Origin: Ailurus styani
Lineage: Eukaryota; Chordata; Mammalia; Carnivora; Ailuridae
Assembly (NCBI GenBank): GCA_002007465.1
Contig: LNAC01000018.1
Span: 5,621,475-5,685,474, forward strand
Direction of reading: 5' to 3'
DNA length: 64,000 bases
Numbering within the stretch: the stretch's first letter is position 1; every line of letters starts with the position of its first letter. The notes beneath the pieces were generated by a model. That model was given only the letters and a program-made list of their open reading frames with translations, had not been told where the DNA came from and searched no databases. A program made the translations under genes and the position numbers. This document shows positions 1-11,215 of the stretch, piece after piece.

Positions 1-90
1 AAAAAAAAAAAAATAATAAATAAAAAAATAAAAAAAATAAATAAAAATAAATAAAATCTTTAAAAAAAAAACAAATCTTTAAAAAAATTG
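1..90 (+). repeat. A-rich tail of a sense SINE cut by the window edge
   Basis: A run of A with AAATAAA units and two AAATCTTT motifs, as at the 3' end of sense carnivore SINEs. The body lies left of the window. Confidence 0.6.
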
Positions 91-136
91 TATGTTAAAT
101 TTTTAGTTAGGTTTGGAAAACTGACATTTTTCTGGA

Positions 137-325
137 AGATTTATTTATTTATTTGACAGAGAGATAGAAAGAGAGCACAAACAGGCAGAGCGGCAGGCAG
201 TGGTAAAGGGAGAAGCAGGCTCTCTGCTCAGCAGGGAATCCAACGTGGGACTCGATTCCAGTACCCTGGGATCATGACCTAAGGCAAAGGCAGACGCTTA
301 ACTGACTGAGTCACCCTGGTGCGCT
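137..325 (-). mobile_element. Carnivore tRNA-Lys SINE (SINEC)
   Basis: Antisense copy reading from AGATTTATTTATTTATTTGACAG to a diverged head. Imperfect TSD ggaaaactgacattt / gggaaactgacattt at 115-129 and 328-342. Confidence 0.9.
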
Positions 326-379
326 GTGGGAAACTGACATTTAATTAACATTTCTGTTAAAAATATCTGAGGGTTAAAG

Positions 380-445
380 TTAATGAATGAGAAGCATTTA
401 GAATAATACTTGACATTTAATAAGTGTTATTATCATTATTGACAG
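380..445 (+). repeat. Possible MIR 3' end
   Basis: Resembles the end of MIR (acttgacatttaataagtgttattatcattatt). The match is short, so the family is uncertain. Confidence 0.4.
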
Positions 446-953
446 ATCAAAAGTTGTAATAAAGGGCTCATACAAATTATTAAAACGGAGATCCACAAAG
501 TCCCAAAAATAAAATGAAAACAAAAAACAGAATTTACAAAAAATATAAACAGATATAAATTATTTGAAACATTATTGAACCCTATTATTCTTCTAAGAAT
601 CTACTTAATAAAGAAAACAAATGCAAACAGATATATGTATCAACATGGCCACTGTAACATTATCTATATCTAAGAACGTATCCACAACAAATACATGTAG
701 ATTAAACTGCCTATTTGAAGAATCCAGAAAATTTATTTACAAATAAAAAAGCTGAGAACAGCCTTAAAATTTTAACAGTAGGGAAAATTAAGGAATGGGT
801 AATTTATGATACATCCTGACTCTGGAATATTTAGCATTAACCAAAAAATGTTTATAGGGAACTTTTAATGAAATAAAAAGATAAGTTAAGAAAGCAGTAG
901 GAAGTCAATGGTACATAGCAAAATGCATATAATAAGGGACAAGTACCCAATGT
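446..953. other. Unassigned AT-rich intronic sequence
   Basis: No repeat family, ORF or motif recognised; very A/T-rich. Confidence 0.5.
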
Positions 954-970
954 TAAAAGTGGTTATTACT

Positions 971-1080
971 AGAGTGCCCAGCTGGCTCAGTCAGGAGAGT
1001 GTGTAACTCTTGATCTGGGGGTTGTGAGTTTAAACCAACATTGGGTGTGGCGATTACTTAAATAAAATCTTTTTTTTTAA
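971..1080 (+). mobile_element. Older short-type SINEC
   Basis: Old subfamily: a GTAACTCTTGATCT middle and a short tail, with no CT-rich block. TSD near aaaagtggttattact / aaaagtggttactact. Confidence 0.85.
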
Positions 1081-1199
1081 AAAAGTGGTTACTACTACAT
1101 GTTGAATTTTTGTTCTCTATGCTTCTTTGTGTCTTACAAGTTACCTACACAAGCACAGGTCAGTTTTAACAATAAAAAATTAAACATTTTTAAGGTGGA

Positions 1200-1335
1200 G
1201 ATGTTAGGATGGCTCAGTTGGTTAAGTGGCCAACGCTTGATTTTAACTCATGGTCTCAATCTCAGGGTCATGAGTTTAAGCCACAAGTTGGGCTCCATAC
1301 CAAGCAAAGAGCTGACTGAAAAAAAAAAAATTGGG
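1200..1335 (+). mobile_element. Diverged sense SINEC, short type
   Basis: Head GATGGCTCAGTTGGTTAAG and a TGGTCTCAATCTCAGGGTCA core, ending in poly-A directly before the next SINE. Confidence 0.85.
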
Positions 1336-1342
1336 GGGTGGG

Positions 1343-1522
1343 TACACCTGGGTGGCTCAGTTGGTTGAGCATATATGCCTTGAGCTCAGGTCGTGAGCTC
1401 AGGGTCCTGGGATTACGCCCTGCTTTGGGCTCTCTGCTCAGCAGGGAATCTGCTTCTCCCCCTCCCTCTGTGCTCTCTCTCTCTCTTAAGCAAAAAAAAT
1501 CTGTAAAAAAAAATTTCTTTTA
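1343..1522 (+). mobile_element. Sense SINEC
   Basis: ACACCTGGGTGGCTCAGTTG head, CTCTCTGCTCAGCAGGGAAT middle and a CT-rich part. In tandem with the preceding SINE. Confidence 0.92.
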
Positions 1523-1657
1523 AGGTGGGGGAAAACAAGAACCTAAGGATTCTACTCTGCAGAGAATTGGAGACACAATTAGAAGTCCTACTAAAAAATT
1601 CCTATCGTAATTCCTACTACAGTTAATATTACAAAGGTATATGACACCATCTCTTTA

Positions 1658-1775
1658 TTTTTTTAAAAGATATTATTTATGCATTTGAGAGAGAGAGAGA
1701 GAGAATGAGAAAGAGCATGAGCAGGGGGAGTGGCAGATGCCTACTTAACTGACTGAGCCACCCAGGCGCCCCCGC
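1658..1775 (-). mobile_element. Internally deleted antisense SINEC
   Basis: Has tail and head but lacks the central part: GCAGATGCCTACTTAACTGA follows directly on the GAGAGA block. TSD caccatctcttta / caccacctcttta. Confidence 0.88.
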
Positions 1776-1788
1776 ACCACCTCTTTAA

Positions 1789-2490
1789 AAACAAAAACAA
1801 AAACAAAAAACCTGTACCCCAGTCAATGGCAGTAATCTGTACAGCTGGCAGTAAGCAGCACACCTCCAATAAAAATATCTTTTTAAGGAAGAACAAGCAG
1901 GTAAAAAGGATGAGATGATAGTGGAGGGAAAACACACACTTTATCCTAAGTTAAGATTTGTACAAAAAGTCAGCAGGAGGGAAAGAGATCTTTTTTTGTT
2001 TCTCTTGTTTTAACCATGTACTAAACATACTTGGTGTAGCCCCAACAGTCCATATCCCTCATCAAATAAAGAAAAAATGACCAAGGTATAAAATTTTTAA
2101 CAATGCCTTTTATGTCCATAAACATTGCTACACCATGGACTCTGCCATCATTCTGAAATGCCTCATCTTCAGGATATTAAATGACGAAATTTCTCTAATC
2201 ATAACCCCCATCCCGTTCGCTCTAGGCTTTTGGTCCTGCGGGGTCCCATGACCCCTTACTTGGGAGCCACTGGAGGACTCCAGTACTTTGATCTCTCAGT
2301 CATATTCCACGTTCACCCAATACTTCCCTTGCCACTCAGCCTGATTTCAAGACCAACCATTTAAATCAGGATCTCACTATAGTGGATTTCATAGACCAAA
2401 AACTAGTTCTGAAAAAAATATATATATGAATTTAGTCAAAAAGGGATAGTAAAGAAAAAAAAATGAAACACCATCATCCATCATAATTTC
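1789..2490. other. Unassigned single-copy intronic sequence
   Basis: Starts with (AAAAC)n-like repeats near 1789-1810. The rest is mixed composition with no recognised repeat or exon. Confidence 0.5.
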
Positions 2491-2499
2491 ATAAAAAAA

Positions 2500-2575
2500 A
2501 AAATTGCCCCTCTCCCACTCTTTCTCTCAAATAAAATCTTAAAAAAAAAAAAGAAAGAAAGAAAGAAAAAAAAAA
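2500..2575 (+). mobile_element. 5'-truncated SINEC tail
   Basis: Only CTCTCCCACTCTTTCTCTCA, AATAAAATCTT and a poly-A with GAAA units remain. It is flanked by ttgcccct repeats that look like a TSD. Confidence 0.7.
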
Positions 2576-2686
2576 TTTGCCCCTATCTACACCAACCTCC
2601 TCCAAGGCTACTTATAATAACTGAATGGACTATGTGGGAGTAAGAGGATGGGAGGCATTAAAAACTTAATTTAGAGGAGACCTCCA

Positions 2687-2887
2687 GGGCGCCTGGGTGG
2701 CTCAGTGGGTTAAAGCCTCTGCTTTCGGCTCAGGTCATGATTTCAGGGTCCTGGGATCGAGGCCCGCATCGGGCTCTCTGCTCAGCAGGGAGCCTGCTTC
2801 CCCCTCTCTCTCTGCCTGCCTCTCTGCCTACTTGTGATCTCTCTCCCTCTGTGAAATAAATAAATAAAATCTTTAAAAAAAAAAAAA
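2687..2887 (+). mobile_element. Young full-length SINEC
   Basis: Complete GGGCGCCTGGGTGGCTCAG to AAATCTTTAAAA copy of the GGGTTAAAGCCTCTGC subfamily. Short direct repeat gaggaga on both sides. Confidence 0.95.
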
Positions 2888-3244
2888 GAGGAGAGCTCTA
2901 AATAATCAAAGTTAAACATTTGAAAATTTGAAACAAGAGATGGAGAGAGATCAATGGTTCTCAACTTATTTGACCATAATAGACAGTGGAAATTACATTT
3001 TATTTTACCATCTCTCACTTGATCATATTTCTCTCCCAAATGGGTCTCCCTGCTTCCACCCTTGACAACCTTTAGTCTGTTCTTAATACAACAGCTAAAG
3101 AGATACTGTTAAAAACTAAATGAGACTTTCATATCTAGCCAAAACTGAGTAACAGAGATCAGATTTATCCTCCTACTTGAAACAAAGAAAAACAAAATAT
3201 ATGAAATGCTTTTCAAGACAATGGACATAAAGAAATGCTGAGAC

Positions 3245-3450
3245 TGAACACTTGGGTGGCTCAGTTGGTTATGCATCTGCCTTTGGCTCAGGTCATGATC
3301 CCAGGGTCCTGGGATCGAGTACCACACAGGGCTCTTTGCTCAGGGGGGACCTGCTTCTCCCTCTGCCTGCCATTCTCCCTGCTTGTGCTCTCTCTCTCTG
3401 ACAAATAAACAAACAAAATATAAAAAAAAAAAAAAGAAAGAAAAGAAAAG
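3245..3450 (+). mobile_element. Sense SINEC
   Basis: CACTTGGGTGGCTCAGTTGG head through GACAAATAAACAAACAAAAT and an A/GAAA tail. Confidence 0.92.
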
Positions 3451-3541
3451 CTTAAGATCTCTCTCTTCCTTTCCCTCTGCTTCTCTCCACCACACACTTT
3501 CTCTCAAATTCTAAAAATAAATAAATACATCTTTTAAAAAA
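3451..3541 (+). mobile_element. 5'-truncated SINEC fragment
   Basis: Only the CT-rich part and an AAATAAATAAATACATCTTT tail remain, joined to the tail of the preceding copy. Confidence 0.7.
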
Positions 3542-3873
3542 AGTAATGAAAATAGTGATTCCCAAAAGATGAGAAACAAATGACGTAAACCCTACAACTG
3601 CCCCAGCTTACTGTCTGAAAGAATTTCTAGGCTGCTATGTGAGGAAGAGTAACCCAAACAGAACCCAGCAGTCTCAGAGAATTGAGAACAGAGCTGCAAG
3701 TTTAGAGAGGGTTAAAAGAGCTAGAGTTTACAGGGCAAAGTATAACAAAGGAAAGCACTGCACAAATTCTAGAGATCTACAAAAGGTCCCCTTCAAGTTT
3801 TCAGCTGAGTACTGTTCAGCACATGTGTGTGATGAACAATCTACGGCTGAGAAGAGAAACCGTCAAAAATAAT
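3542..3873 (+). other. Unassigned; possible ancient repeat
   Basis: A 77-codon open frame lies here, but it shows no recognisable protein. The composition suggests an old L1-type region; family not identified. Confidence 0.35.
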
Positions 3874-4047
3874 GGGGGGGGGGGGGGCCTGGTTGGCTCA
3901 GTGGGTTAAGCCTCTGCCCTTGGCTCGGGTCATGATCCCAGGGTCCTGCTCAGCGGGGAGCCTGCTTCCCCCTCTCTCTCGGCCTGCCTCTCCACCTACT
4001 TGTGATCTCTCTGTTAAATAAATAAATAAAATCTTAAAAAAAAAAAA
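3874..4047 (+). mobile_element. SINEC with poly-G head and internal deletion
   Basis: The head is preceded by a run of 14 G (3874-3887), unusual at a SINE start. The segment between GGGTCCTG and CTCAGCGGGG is missing about 25 bases. Confidence 0.9.
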
Positions 4048-4149
4048 GTAATGAGGGAACAATACCTGTAGCTCACACAGCACAGGGAATAGTGCCTGCT
4101 CCTACCACCAGAGAGGAAAACCTCACCACACACATACGTAGGTGCACTC

Positions 4150-4450
4150 TCACCTCAGTACCTTTGCACTTACTGTTTTTACTCCCCACACCCGCCCTTC
4201 CCTGGACATTCTCCCTCCAGATACGCTTATCTTAACTTGCTTCCTTATTTCCTTTAGGACATTTATCAAAAGTCACCTTCTCCTTCCACTCCCTCCCAAA
4301 TCACCCAAACATCTTTCTCTGCTTTTTCTCCACAGCACTCATCACCATCTAACACACTATATATTTATGTTGCTTACTGTCTGTCTCTGTCAACTAGATT
4401 ATAAACTCCATAAAGGCAGGAATTTTCCCTCTAGATTCTTTAATCAATTA
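4150..4450 (+). mobile_element. L2 LINE 3' region, sense
   Basis: Matches remembered L2: CCTTTGCACTTACTGTTTTT, a TCACCTTCTCCTTCCACTCC-type block, CACAGCACTCATCACCATCT, then TTATAAACTCCATAAAGGCA. A 143-codon open frame here is L2 derived, not a gene. Confidence 0.8.
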
Positions 4451-4830
4451 CTTAAAATCCTTATGTTATATTTTAACATCTGGACAATCTCTAGGTCTAG
4501 TTGTATTTGTGTTGCTTCTTTTGTATATCTCTTAGGATTTTTTATTGAACTAGATACTATGTCTAAAAAGTAGAAATGGAGGAAAACAATATTTATGCCT
4601 GAAATAAGCACACCTGTTTATGCCAGGCCATTGGGGTGGGAATCTGATTGATTTAGTGCATAGGTGAGCTGGGTTTGGTTTTACTGTTGCTTTTGTTAGC
4701 TTCAGTGCATCACAGGTTTCAAATTCTTCCAGTACAAAACTGACAATACCTTGTGTTTTAGTGTGAGAAATGGATTACTGGAGAATTTTTCTCAGAGTTC
4801 TTCCTTCATCCTCAGTTCTTAGTAGGTCTT
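4451..4830. other. Unassigned intronic sequence
   Basis: No repeat family or exon recognised. Confidence 0.4.
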
Positions 4831-5030
4831 TTTTTTTCTTTTCCTTTTTTTTTTTTAATTTATTTATTTGAGAGAGAGAACATGAACAGGGAGAGGGAGA
4901 GAGAATCCTCAAGTATACTCCCCACTGAGCATGGGGCCAGAGGCAGGGCTTGATCCCAGGACCCTGAGATCATGACCTGAGCCAAAATTAAGAGTTAGCC
5001 ACTTAAGTGACTGTGTCACCCAGGCACCCC
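4831..5030 (-). mobile_element. Antisense SINEC, older type
   Basis: Poly-T start, GAGAGAGAGAACATGAACAG block and a CACCCAGGCACCCC end. TSD near agtaggtctt / agcaggtctt. Confidence 0.9.
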
Positions 5031-5279
5031 TCAGCAGGTCTTGTATATGTGTGCACAGAGCAGGTGTCTCATGTTCTTGCCCCGGCCCCAAGTAGTAGAC
5101 TGATGTTGCTTGTTACTTGGTGAAAGACTACGGGTGGAAACAAGATTCTCCTCCAGGTGTGGCCTTAGGCAGGTCCTGTACACCTGAACCTCAGGTATAG
5201 AATTTACCCCAGGAGCACACAACCTCTGTTTCCTACTCTGTGCAAGGTCTATATAGCTCATGCAGGTTTCCTACAACCC

Positions 5280-5465
5280 TTCTGTCCCTACCCCTTGTAC
5301 TGACCCCTTGCCCTCCCCATGGGGCAATTGTACTCTGCCTACTCTGCCCTGCATTCTGAAGGGTTCTTGGGCAAGAGGAAGCAAAGGGCAGGGATTTTGA
5401 TTAATTTTCTAATGTGTCCCTGTTTGGCACATAGCAGGCACTCAATAAATGTGATGAATTAATTT
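5280..5465 (+). repeat. Possible L2 3' end
   Basis: The end TGGCACATAGCAGGCACTCAATAAATG is typical of L2 or MIR 3' ends; the upstream part is weak. Confidence 0.5.
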
Positions 5466-6309
5466 TATGTTACAATAAATATGCACTCAAACACACACAC
5501 ACAGCTTAAAGTAACCTTACTAACTGTATTCAACTGCTTTTTTAAAAAGCTGGTTGCAACCAAATTAATTGATTTTATAACCCACTAATGAGTCAAATCT
5601 GCAATTCATGAGGAGGGTGGAGACTTATACAAAGGAAGTACCGTGTCAGTCATGAATAGCCATGTGCAGAGTAGGGCACTCAAGAAAGATACAAATCGCA
5701 GAGATGAACATACTGGAGATGTCTGTTTCTGTTTCTGGTTGCCCTTATGATTGTCTCCTGAAACCTTACAGTAACTCCCCACTGACTTTTGTTAGAGTGG
5801 ATTTCTTGTCCTTACAACCCAATTATTCCTAATACAACCTTAATCCAATACCTATCATTCAATTTTTTTGCTTTTATTTTTTTTATTCTTTTATTCTTCT
5901 CCTAGCTACACAGCAATGCTAGCAAATCCACGTAATTGTGGTATCTTGCCCAACAACAAATTCCTGACAACCATCCTCTGGTGGCCCTTCAATGCTATTC
6001 AGCAATCAACTTCTTTGTTTCTGGGCACAACTCCCTATCCTGAATCCGTCAAACTTTCCAAGCAACTTGACACTCTCAAAAACCATCCCCAATACTCCCA
6101 ATCTACCCTCAGCAAATGACTTTGCCACCAAAACGAGACTAAGAATTATCCGTCCTGGGCTCCCTCAAATTTCTCTTCAATTCAAAAGTCTTATAAAACA
6201 ATTTTTCACCTCTTTTTTCTGCCCCCCCCTTCTATCTTAGAGGAAGATTTAAACCTCCCTTTGATGTGGCTAAGCTTTCTAAGTTTTATTCTTTTATGTT
6301 CTGCTTATT
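5466..6309. other. Unassigned intronic sequence
   Basis: A short CA run near 5490-5505. No exon or known repeat recognised; small open frames are chance. Confidence 0.45.
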
Positions 6310-6503
6310 TTTTAAATCAAAGATTTTATATATTTGAGAGAGAGACAGAAAGAGCACAAGTGGGGGAGAGGGAGGAGAGGGACAAGCAAACTCCCTGCTG
6401 AGCATGGAGCCTGATGCTAGCGTCTGGGCTCCATTCCAGGACCCTGAGATCATGACCTGAGCATGACTCAGATGCTTAACCAACTGAGCCACCCAGGTGC
6501 CCC
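6310..6503 (-). mobile_element. Antisense SINEC
   Basis: Complete from AGATTTTATATATTTGAGAG to CACCCAGGTGCCCC. TSD near ttatgttctgcttatttttt / ttatgttctatttattttt. Confidence 0.92.
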
Positions 6504-6869
6504 TTATGTTCTATTTATTTTTAAGTTATTTTTATTATATTTCAAACAGATAAAAATAAAGATCATAAATACCCCTGTACCCATCAACCAGCTTTGTTGA
6601 ATCCTAGTATTATGTCATATTATTTCAGAAACCTCTTTTTTAAAAACTATATCATAGATTGAGGCTTCATACATACCCTTTCCTTACCCTGTTCCCTGCT
6701 TCAGCTTCCAAGGGAAACCATTATAATGATTTCAGGATTTATCATTGTCAAGTACAGATTGTAAGTATTTACTACATATTTATATATCCATAAACATTAC
6801 ATATTAATGTTTTCCAAGATACCTTTTATCTTAATATTTTTTACCTCTCCAAATTTTCTCCAATGAACG
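6504..6869. other. Unassigned AT-rich sequence, perhaps old L1
   Basis: Contains CCCTGTACCCATCAACCAGC, reminiscent of L1M 3' regions, but the family is not certain. Confidence 0.3.
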
Positions 6870-7077
6870 TTTTTTTTTTTTTAAAGATTTTATTTATTTA
6901 TTTGACAGAGAGAGAGAGATTATAAAGTAGGCAGAGAGGCAGGCAGAGAGACAGGGAGAGGAGGAAGCAGGCTCCCTGCTGAGCAGAGAGCCCGATGCGG
7001 GCCTCGATCCCAGGACGTTGAGATCATGACCTGAGCCAAAAGCAGAGGCTTTAACCCACTGAGCCACCCAGGCGCCC
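6870..7077 (-). mobile_element. Young antisense SINEC, left arm of a palindrome
   Basis: Full-length young copy ending GAGCCACCCAGGCGCCC. TSD ctccaatgaac on both sides. Head to head with the next SINE. Confidence 0.95.
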
Positions 7078-7109
7078 TCCAATGAACATGTTAATAAAGA
7101 AAAATACTC

Positions 7110-7310
7110 GGGGCGCCTGGATGGCTCAGTGGGTTAAAGCCTCTGCTATCGGCTCAGGTCATGATCTCGGGGTCCTGAGATGGAGCCCCGCATCGGGCTC
7201 TCTGCTCGGCAGGGAACCTGCTTTCTCCACTCTCTCTCTGCCTGCCTCTCTGCCTACTTGTGATCTGATATCTCTCTCTGTGTCAAATAAATAAATAAAA
7301 TCTTTAAAAA
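7110..7310 (+). mobile_element. Young sense SINEC, right arm of a palindrome
   Basis: Full-length, with perfect 14-bp TSD aaagaaaaatactc at 7096-7109 and 7311-7324. Confidence 0.96.
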
Positions 7311-7474
7311 AAAGAAAAATACTCTCTACTTAAAACAGCAATCTTTTTCTTTCCCTCCCCCTTCTAACTACTGACATGTCTAAATAAGTAATCTGTACAT
7401 GCTACTGCCACTTTCTCAATACTTACTTTTCCTATATCCATCATGCCAACTCTTTAAATTGAGGGTTGGTGATA

Positions 7475-8870
7475 AAGACAATAGGTCAAAAATTAAGTCA
7501 TAGGATAAAAAAGTTGGATCTTTACCTTAATCATATAAAAAAATTAATTCAAAATAGATCAAAGTCCTAAACATAAGAGCTAGAACTATTAACGCTCTTT
7601 CACACACTCTTTGAAGAAAACGAAGGGGACACTGGATTTGGCAATAACTTCTTGGCTGACACCAAAAACGCAGAAAACAAAAAAAATAGATAAAATAGAT
7701 GAATTGGACTTCATCAAAATTAGAAACTTTTACACATCAAGAGGTGAAAAGACAACCTACAGAATGGGAGAAAATACTTACAGATCATAGATTTAATAAA
7801 GGATTAATATCCAGATTATGCTAAGAACTTGTATAATTCAACAACAAAAAACCCAATCCAATTCAAAAATGGGCAAAAGATTTGAATAAGTACCTCACCA
7901 AAGAAGATATATGAAGGACAATAAGGGCATGAAAAGATGCTCAACATCACTAGTCATTAGGGAAATGTAAATCAAAATCACAATTAGGTACTACTTGATA
8001 CTTATCAGGATCTAGGATTACTATTCTAAAACAAAACAAACAGACCAAGACAAAAACACAGTAACAAATGTTGGTGAGGATGTGGAGAAATTGGAACCTT
8101 TGTGTGTGTTGGTAGGAATATAAAAGATGATGTAGCTCCTATGAAAAACAATATGACAATTACTCAAAAAAATTAAACATTGAATTACCACATGAGTCAG
8201 CAATTCCACTTCAGGGTATATACCCCAAAAAATTTAAAGCAGGAACTTAAGCAAATAACTGCACACATATATTCATAACAACATTATTTACAGCAGCCAA
8301 AAAGTGGAAGCAACCAAAGTGTTCATCAAAAGATGAACAGATAAACAAAATGTGGTATAAACCTATAATGAAGTATTATACCTTAAAAAGGTATGTATTC
8401 GTGTATTTATTATTAAAAAGGTATATATATAATTATAGCCTTAAAAAGTAATAAATGGCCTTAAAAAGTAATAATATATGTATATATTATTATTATAGCC
8501 TTAAAAAGTAAATTCTGACACATGCTATGAGGTCAATGAAACTTGAGGACATTATGCTAAGTAAAAAAAAGCCAGCTACAAAAAGACAAATGTTGTATGA
8601 TTCCACTTATATATGAGGTATCTAGATTGGTCAAATTCATAGAGACAGAAAGTAGAATGGTAGTTGTCAGGGTCAGGGGAAGAAGGGATTGGGGAATTGT
8701 TTAATGGATATATCAGTTTCAGTTTTGCACGATGAAACAGTTCTGGACACTGGATGCAAACCAATGTGAATGTACTTAACACTACTGATTTGATACTTAA
8801 AAATGGTTAGAATGATAAAATTCATGTTATGTCTATTTTATCACAATTTTTTTAAGTAAAAAAAAAAAGA
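7475..8870 (+). mobile_element. L1 LINE 3' part (ORF2 end and 3' UTR), ancient
   Basis: Sense L1 relic: AACCCAATCCAATTCAAAAATGGGCAAAAG, CTCAACATCACTAGTCATTA, GTGGTATAAACCTATAATGAAG and a 3' end with TCATGTTATGTCTATTTTATCACAA. Frames are broken. Inside it, 8384-8511 shows a local expansion in which gccttaaaaagtaa occurs three times among TA-rich spacers. Confidence 0.9.
8384..8511 (+). repeat. Irregular tandem repeat inside L1
   Basis: Three gccttaaaaagtaa units separated by TAT/ATA-rich spacers, absent from normal L1, so a local duplication. Confidence 0.75.
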
Positions 8871-8874
8871 GTAA

Positions 8875-9110
8875 ACTCTGGAACCAGGTTACCTAGTTTT
8901 GAATCTTGGCTTTGCCACTTCCTAGCGACAGGACCTTGGGTAAATTACCTAAGTGCTCTTTACCTCATTACCTCAGCTTATAGATGGGATGACATTAATA
9001 CTACCTACATCATCAATTTGTTGTGATGATTACATTAGTAAATATATATAAACTTCTTATAATAGTCCTAGGACACAGTAAGTAATATTTTTAAGTGTTT
9101 GTTATTATTA
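8875..9110 (+). mobile_element. MIR SINE, sense
   Basis: TGGCTTTGCCACTTCCTAGC, GACCTTGGGTAAATTACCTA, a GATGGGATGACATTAATACT block and TTGTTGTGATGATTACATTA follow MIR order from start to end. Confidence 0.85.
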
Positions 9111-9605
9111 TTAGATTCACCATTTTGAAAAGATAATTTAATGTGGAATTCAGGCTTATGGGCAAAATTGAGTTTCTCCTATGCAAAATTGAATAAAACA
9201 ATTCATATGGTGTTTCCATATCTTATTTTTTTCAAATATTTCATTTATAATTTTGGGTATTTCATCTCAGTTTGCTTTAGTAGATCTGCAAAAGGTTCTA
9301 AGAATTTCTGTTCAGAGATTCTAAGCAGTGCTATTTACTGGGCACATTTACTAATGTCTATTGATTCATCAACCTGTAATGAAAAGCATGGATTTAATAG
9401 CCATATGGTGTAGTGCTGTTTCTATGGCATCTGATGTTTAACAATGTCCAAAGTAGAATTATTCAAAAGTGGCACATTTTCTGTTTCTTTGCTGATCTCA
9501 AACATAACATTGACCATTTCTAAGCAAGATGGTAAAATGAACAATTCCAAAACTGTGTAGAATTTCCTATTTTGTGTTTGTAGATGTTGAAAAAATTCAA
9601 ATTTT
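9111..9605. other. Unassigned intronic sequence
   Basis: No recognised repeat. The 90- and 105-codon frames touching this stretch lack any recognisable domain; the second runs into the neighbouring SINE. Confidence 0.45.
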
Positions 9606-9744
9606 CGGTGGTTCAGTAGGTTAAGTGTCTGCCTTTGGCTCAGGTCATGATCCCAGCAAGTCCCACATCGGACTCCTTGCTCAGCAGGGAGACTGCTTCT
9701 CCGTCTGCCTGCCACTTCCCCTGCTTGTGAAAGACGCACTCTGA

Positions 9745-9799
<55 letters not shown>

Positions 9800-9825
9800 A
9801 ATCTTTAAAAAGTTAAAAAGTTTTT
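9606..9825 (+). mobile_element. Sense SINEC with long (AAAT)n tail
   Basis: Diverged head GGTGGTTCAGTAGGTTAAG. The tail carries about 14 AAAT units (9744-9800). TSD aaaaaattcaaatttt on both sides. Confidence 0.92.
9744..9802 (+). repeat. (AAAT)n microsatellite
   Basis: Uninterrupted tetranucleotide run grown from a SINE tail; probably length-polymorphic. Confidence 0.95.
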
Positions 9826-9842
9826 TAAAAAATTCAAATTTT

Positions 9843-10105
9843 TTCCCCTGTGAAAATGAGGTATTTTGTGGTGAGGGATCATTGTAGTTTGCTTGGAACT
9901 GTTTCTTCTACGAACTCTTCCTTACAAATAAGACAATTAGGTTAGAAAAGAAAATCATTAAGGAATACCTATCTAAACTTGAGATAATCCTCCTCATCAC
10001 TGACTGAATAATTATTAACCTTTTTTCCTACTACTTCGTTTGTGAGGTGAATCTGATGACTTTCCAGCTTTAATCAAGTAGTCTATAGGGGTCTTAAAAG
10101 CAGCA
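9843..10105. other. Unassigned intronic sequence
   Basis: Nothing recognised. Confidence 0.4.
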
Positions 10106-10560
10106 TACTTCTTATACACCCACCTCACCCTCCTTTTCTACCTAATTTTTCTCCAAAGCCCGGTTCACTATTTTTTTTAATATTTTATTTATTTATCTGA
10201 CAGAGAGAGAGAGAGAGATCACAAGTAGGCAGAGAGGCAGGCAGAGAGAGAGGAGGAAGCAGGCTCCCCGCCGAGCAGGGAGCCCGATGCGGGCCTCGAT
10301 GCCAGGACCCTGAGATCATGACCTGAGCCGAAGGCGGAGGCTTTAACCCACTGAGCCACCCAGGCGCCCCCGGTTCACTATTAATAGGTAGACAGATGTT
10401 TACGCCTAATACTCATTGTGCATTTCTCCCACTAGAATGTAATCGAAACACGGATTTGTGACTGTTTGCTCATTGGTGTATCCCCAGTACCAAAACAGAG
10501 CCTGGTACCTGGTCAGCACTCACTCTCACTCACTAAATATTTGTCCAATGAATGAAATGT
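10106..10560 (+). mobile_element. L2 LINE 3' end, split by a SINE
   Basis: CCCACTAGAATGTAATCGAA, GGTGTATCCCCAGTACCAAA, CAGAGCCTGGTACCTGGTCA and AAATATTTGTCCAATGAATG follow the L2 3' end in order. A young SINE interrupts it at 10171-10369. Confidence 0.8.
10171..10369 (-). mobile_element. Young antisense SINEC inside L2
   Basis: Full-length. TSD cccggttcacta at 10159-10170 and after 10367. Confidence 0.95.
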
Positions 10561-11097
10561 AAGAGGTTTTGGTTTTACGAACTGTTTTTGGGGGGCTAGA
10601 GCCAAATTTTATTGTTCTTTAGAGCTCAGGATCTTCTTTCTAAATTTTCAAAAACCCAGAAGGCAAAACAGCCTTGTTTACCATCTGCCATGCCAATTCT
10701 ACATATGATTATTACTTCAACTGTGTTCATCCAGTTCATATTCATGGTTCACACTTCAATTATGTCATCCTAACACGCATACAGAGGCTTATAAAGATAA
10801 GGCTTTCAAATATCCAGAAAACTACACAAGCCAAAAATCCAGATTATGTGGATTTTATGCTTACTGCCTAAGAATAAGATAAGTGCAATATCAACACCAA
10901 ACTGTTTATGTACAAAATCCTAGGAAATCTAAAACAAAACACACACACACCAAAAAAGACTGCTAGAGTAAAGAAGTAAATGACTTTGGTATAAGGTCAT
11001 ATACAATATTTAATTGCATTTCTATATGCAACAAAAAATGGAAAATGAAATTTTAAAAAACACAATTTACAACAGCATCAAAAAACATGAAAAATTA
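10561..11097. other. Unassigned AT-rich sequence
   Basis: Contains a short AC run near 10938-10950. The last part (10990-11097) may be L1 derived. No exon recognised. Confidence 0.4.
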
Positions 11098-11215
11098 GGG
11101 GCACCTGGCTGCCTCAGTTAGTAGAACATGCGACTCTTGATCTCAGGGTTATGAGTTCAAGCTTTATGTTGCATGGAGCTTAATTTAATAAATAAATAAA
11201 CAAACAAATAAGAAG
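11098..11215 (+). mobile_element. Older short SINEC
   Basis: GGGGCACCTGGCTGCCTCAG head with the CGACTCTTGATCTCAGGGTT middle. Flanks share an atg(tg)aaaaatta TSD. Confidence 0.88.

Noticed and set aside
2687..2770. tRNA-like heads with A- and B-box similarity in each SINE
   Set aside because: They belong to tRNA-Lys-derived SINEs, too diverged for cloverleaf tRNA genes and followed by SINE bodies.
4142..4573. 143-codon plus-strand frame
   Set aside because: Overlaps an L2 3' region; L2-derived chance frame.
6894..7294. Many 60-70 codon frames with GAWVAQWVKASAFGSGHD-like peptides throughout the window
   Set aside because: They are translations of the SINE itself, recurring wherever a SINE occurs; not a protein family.
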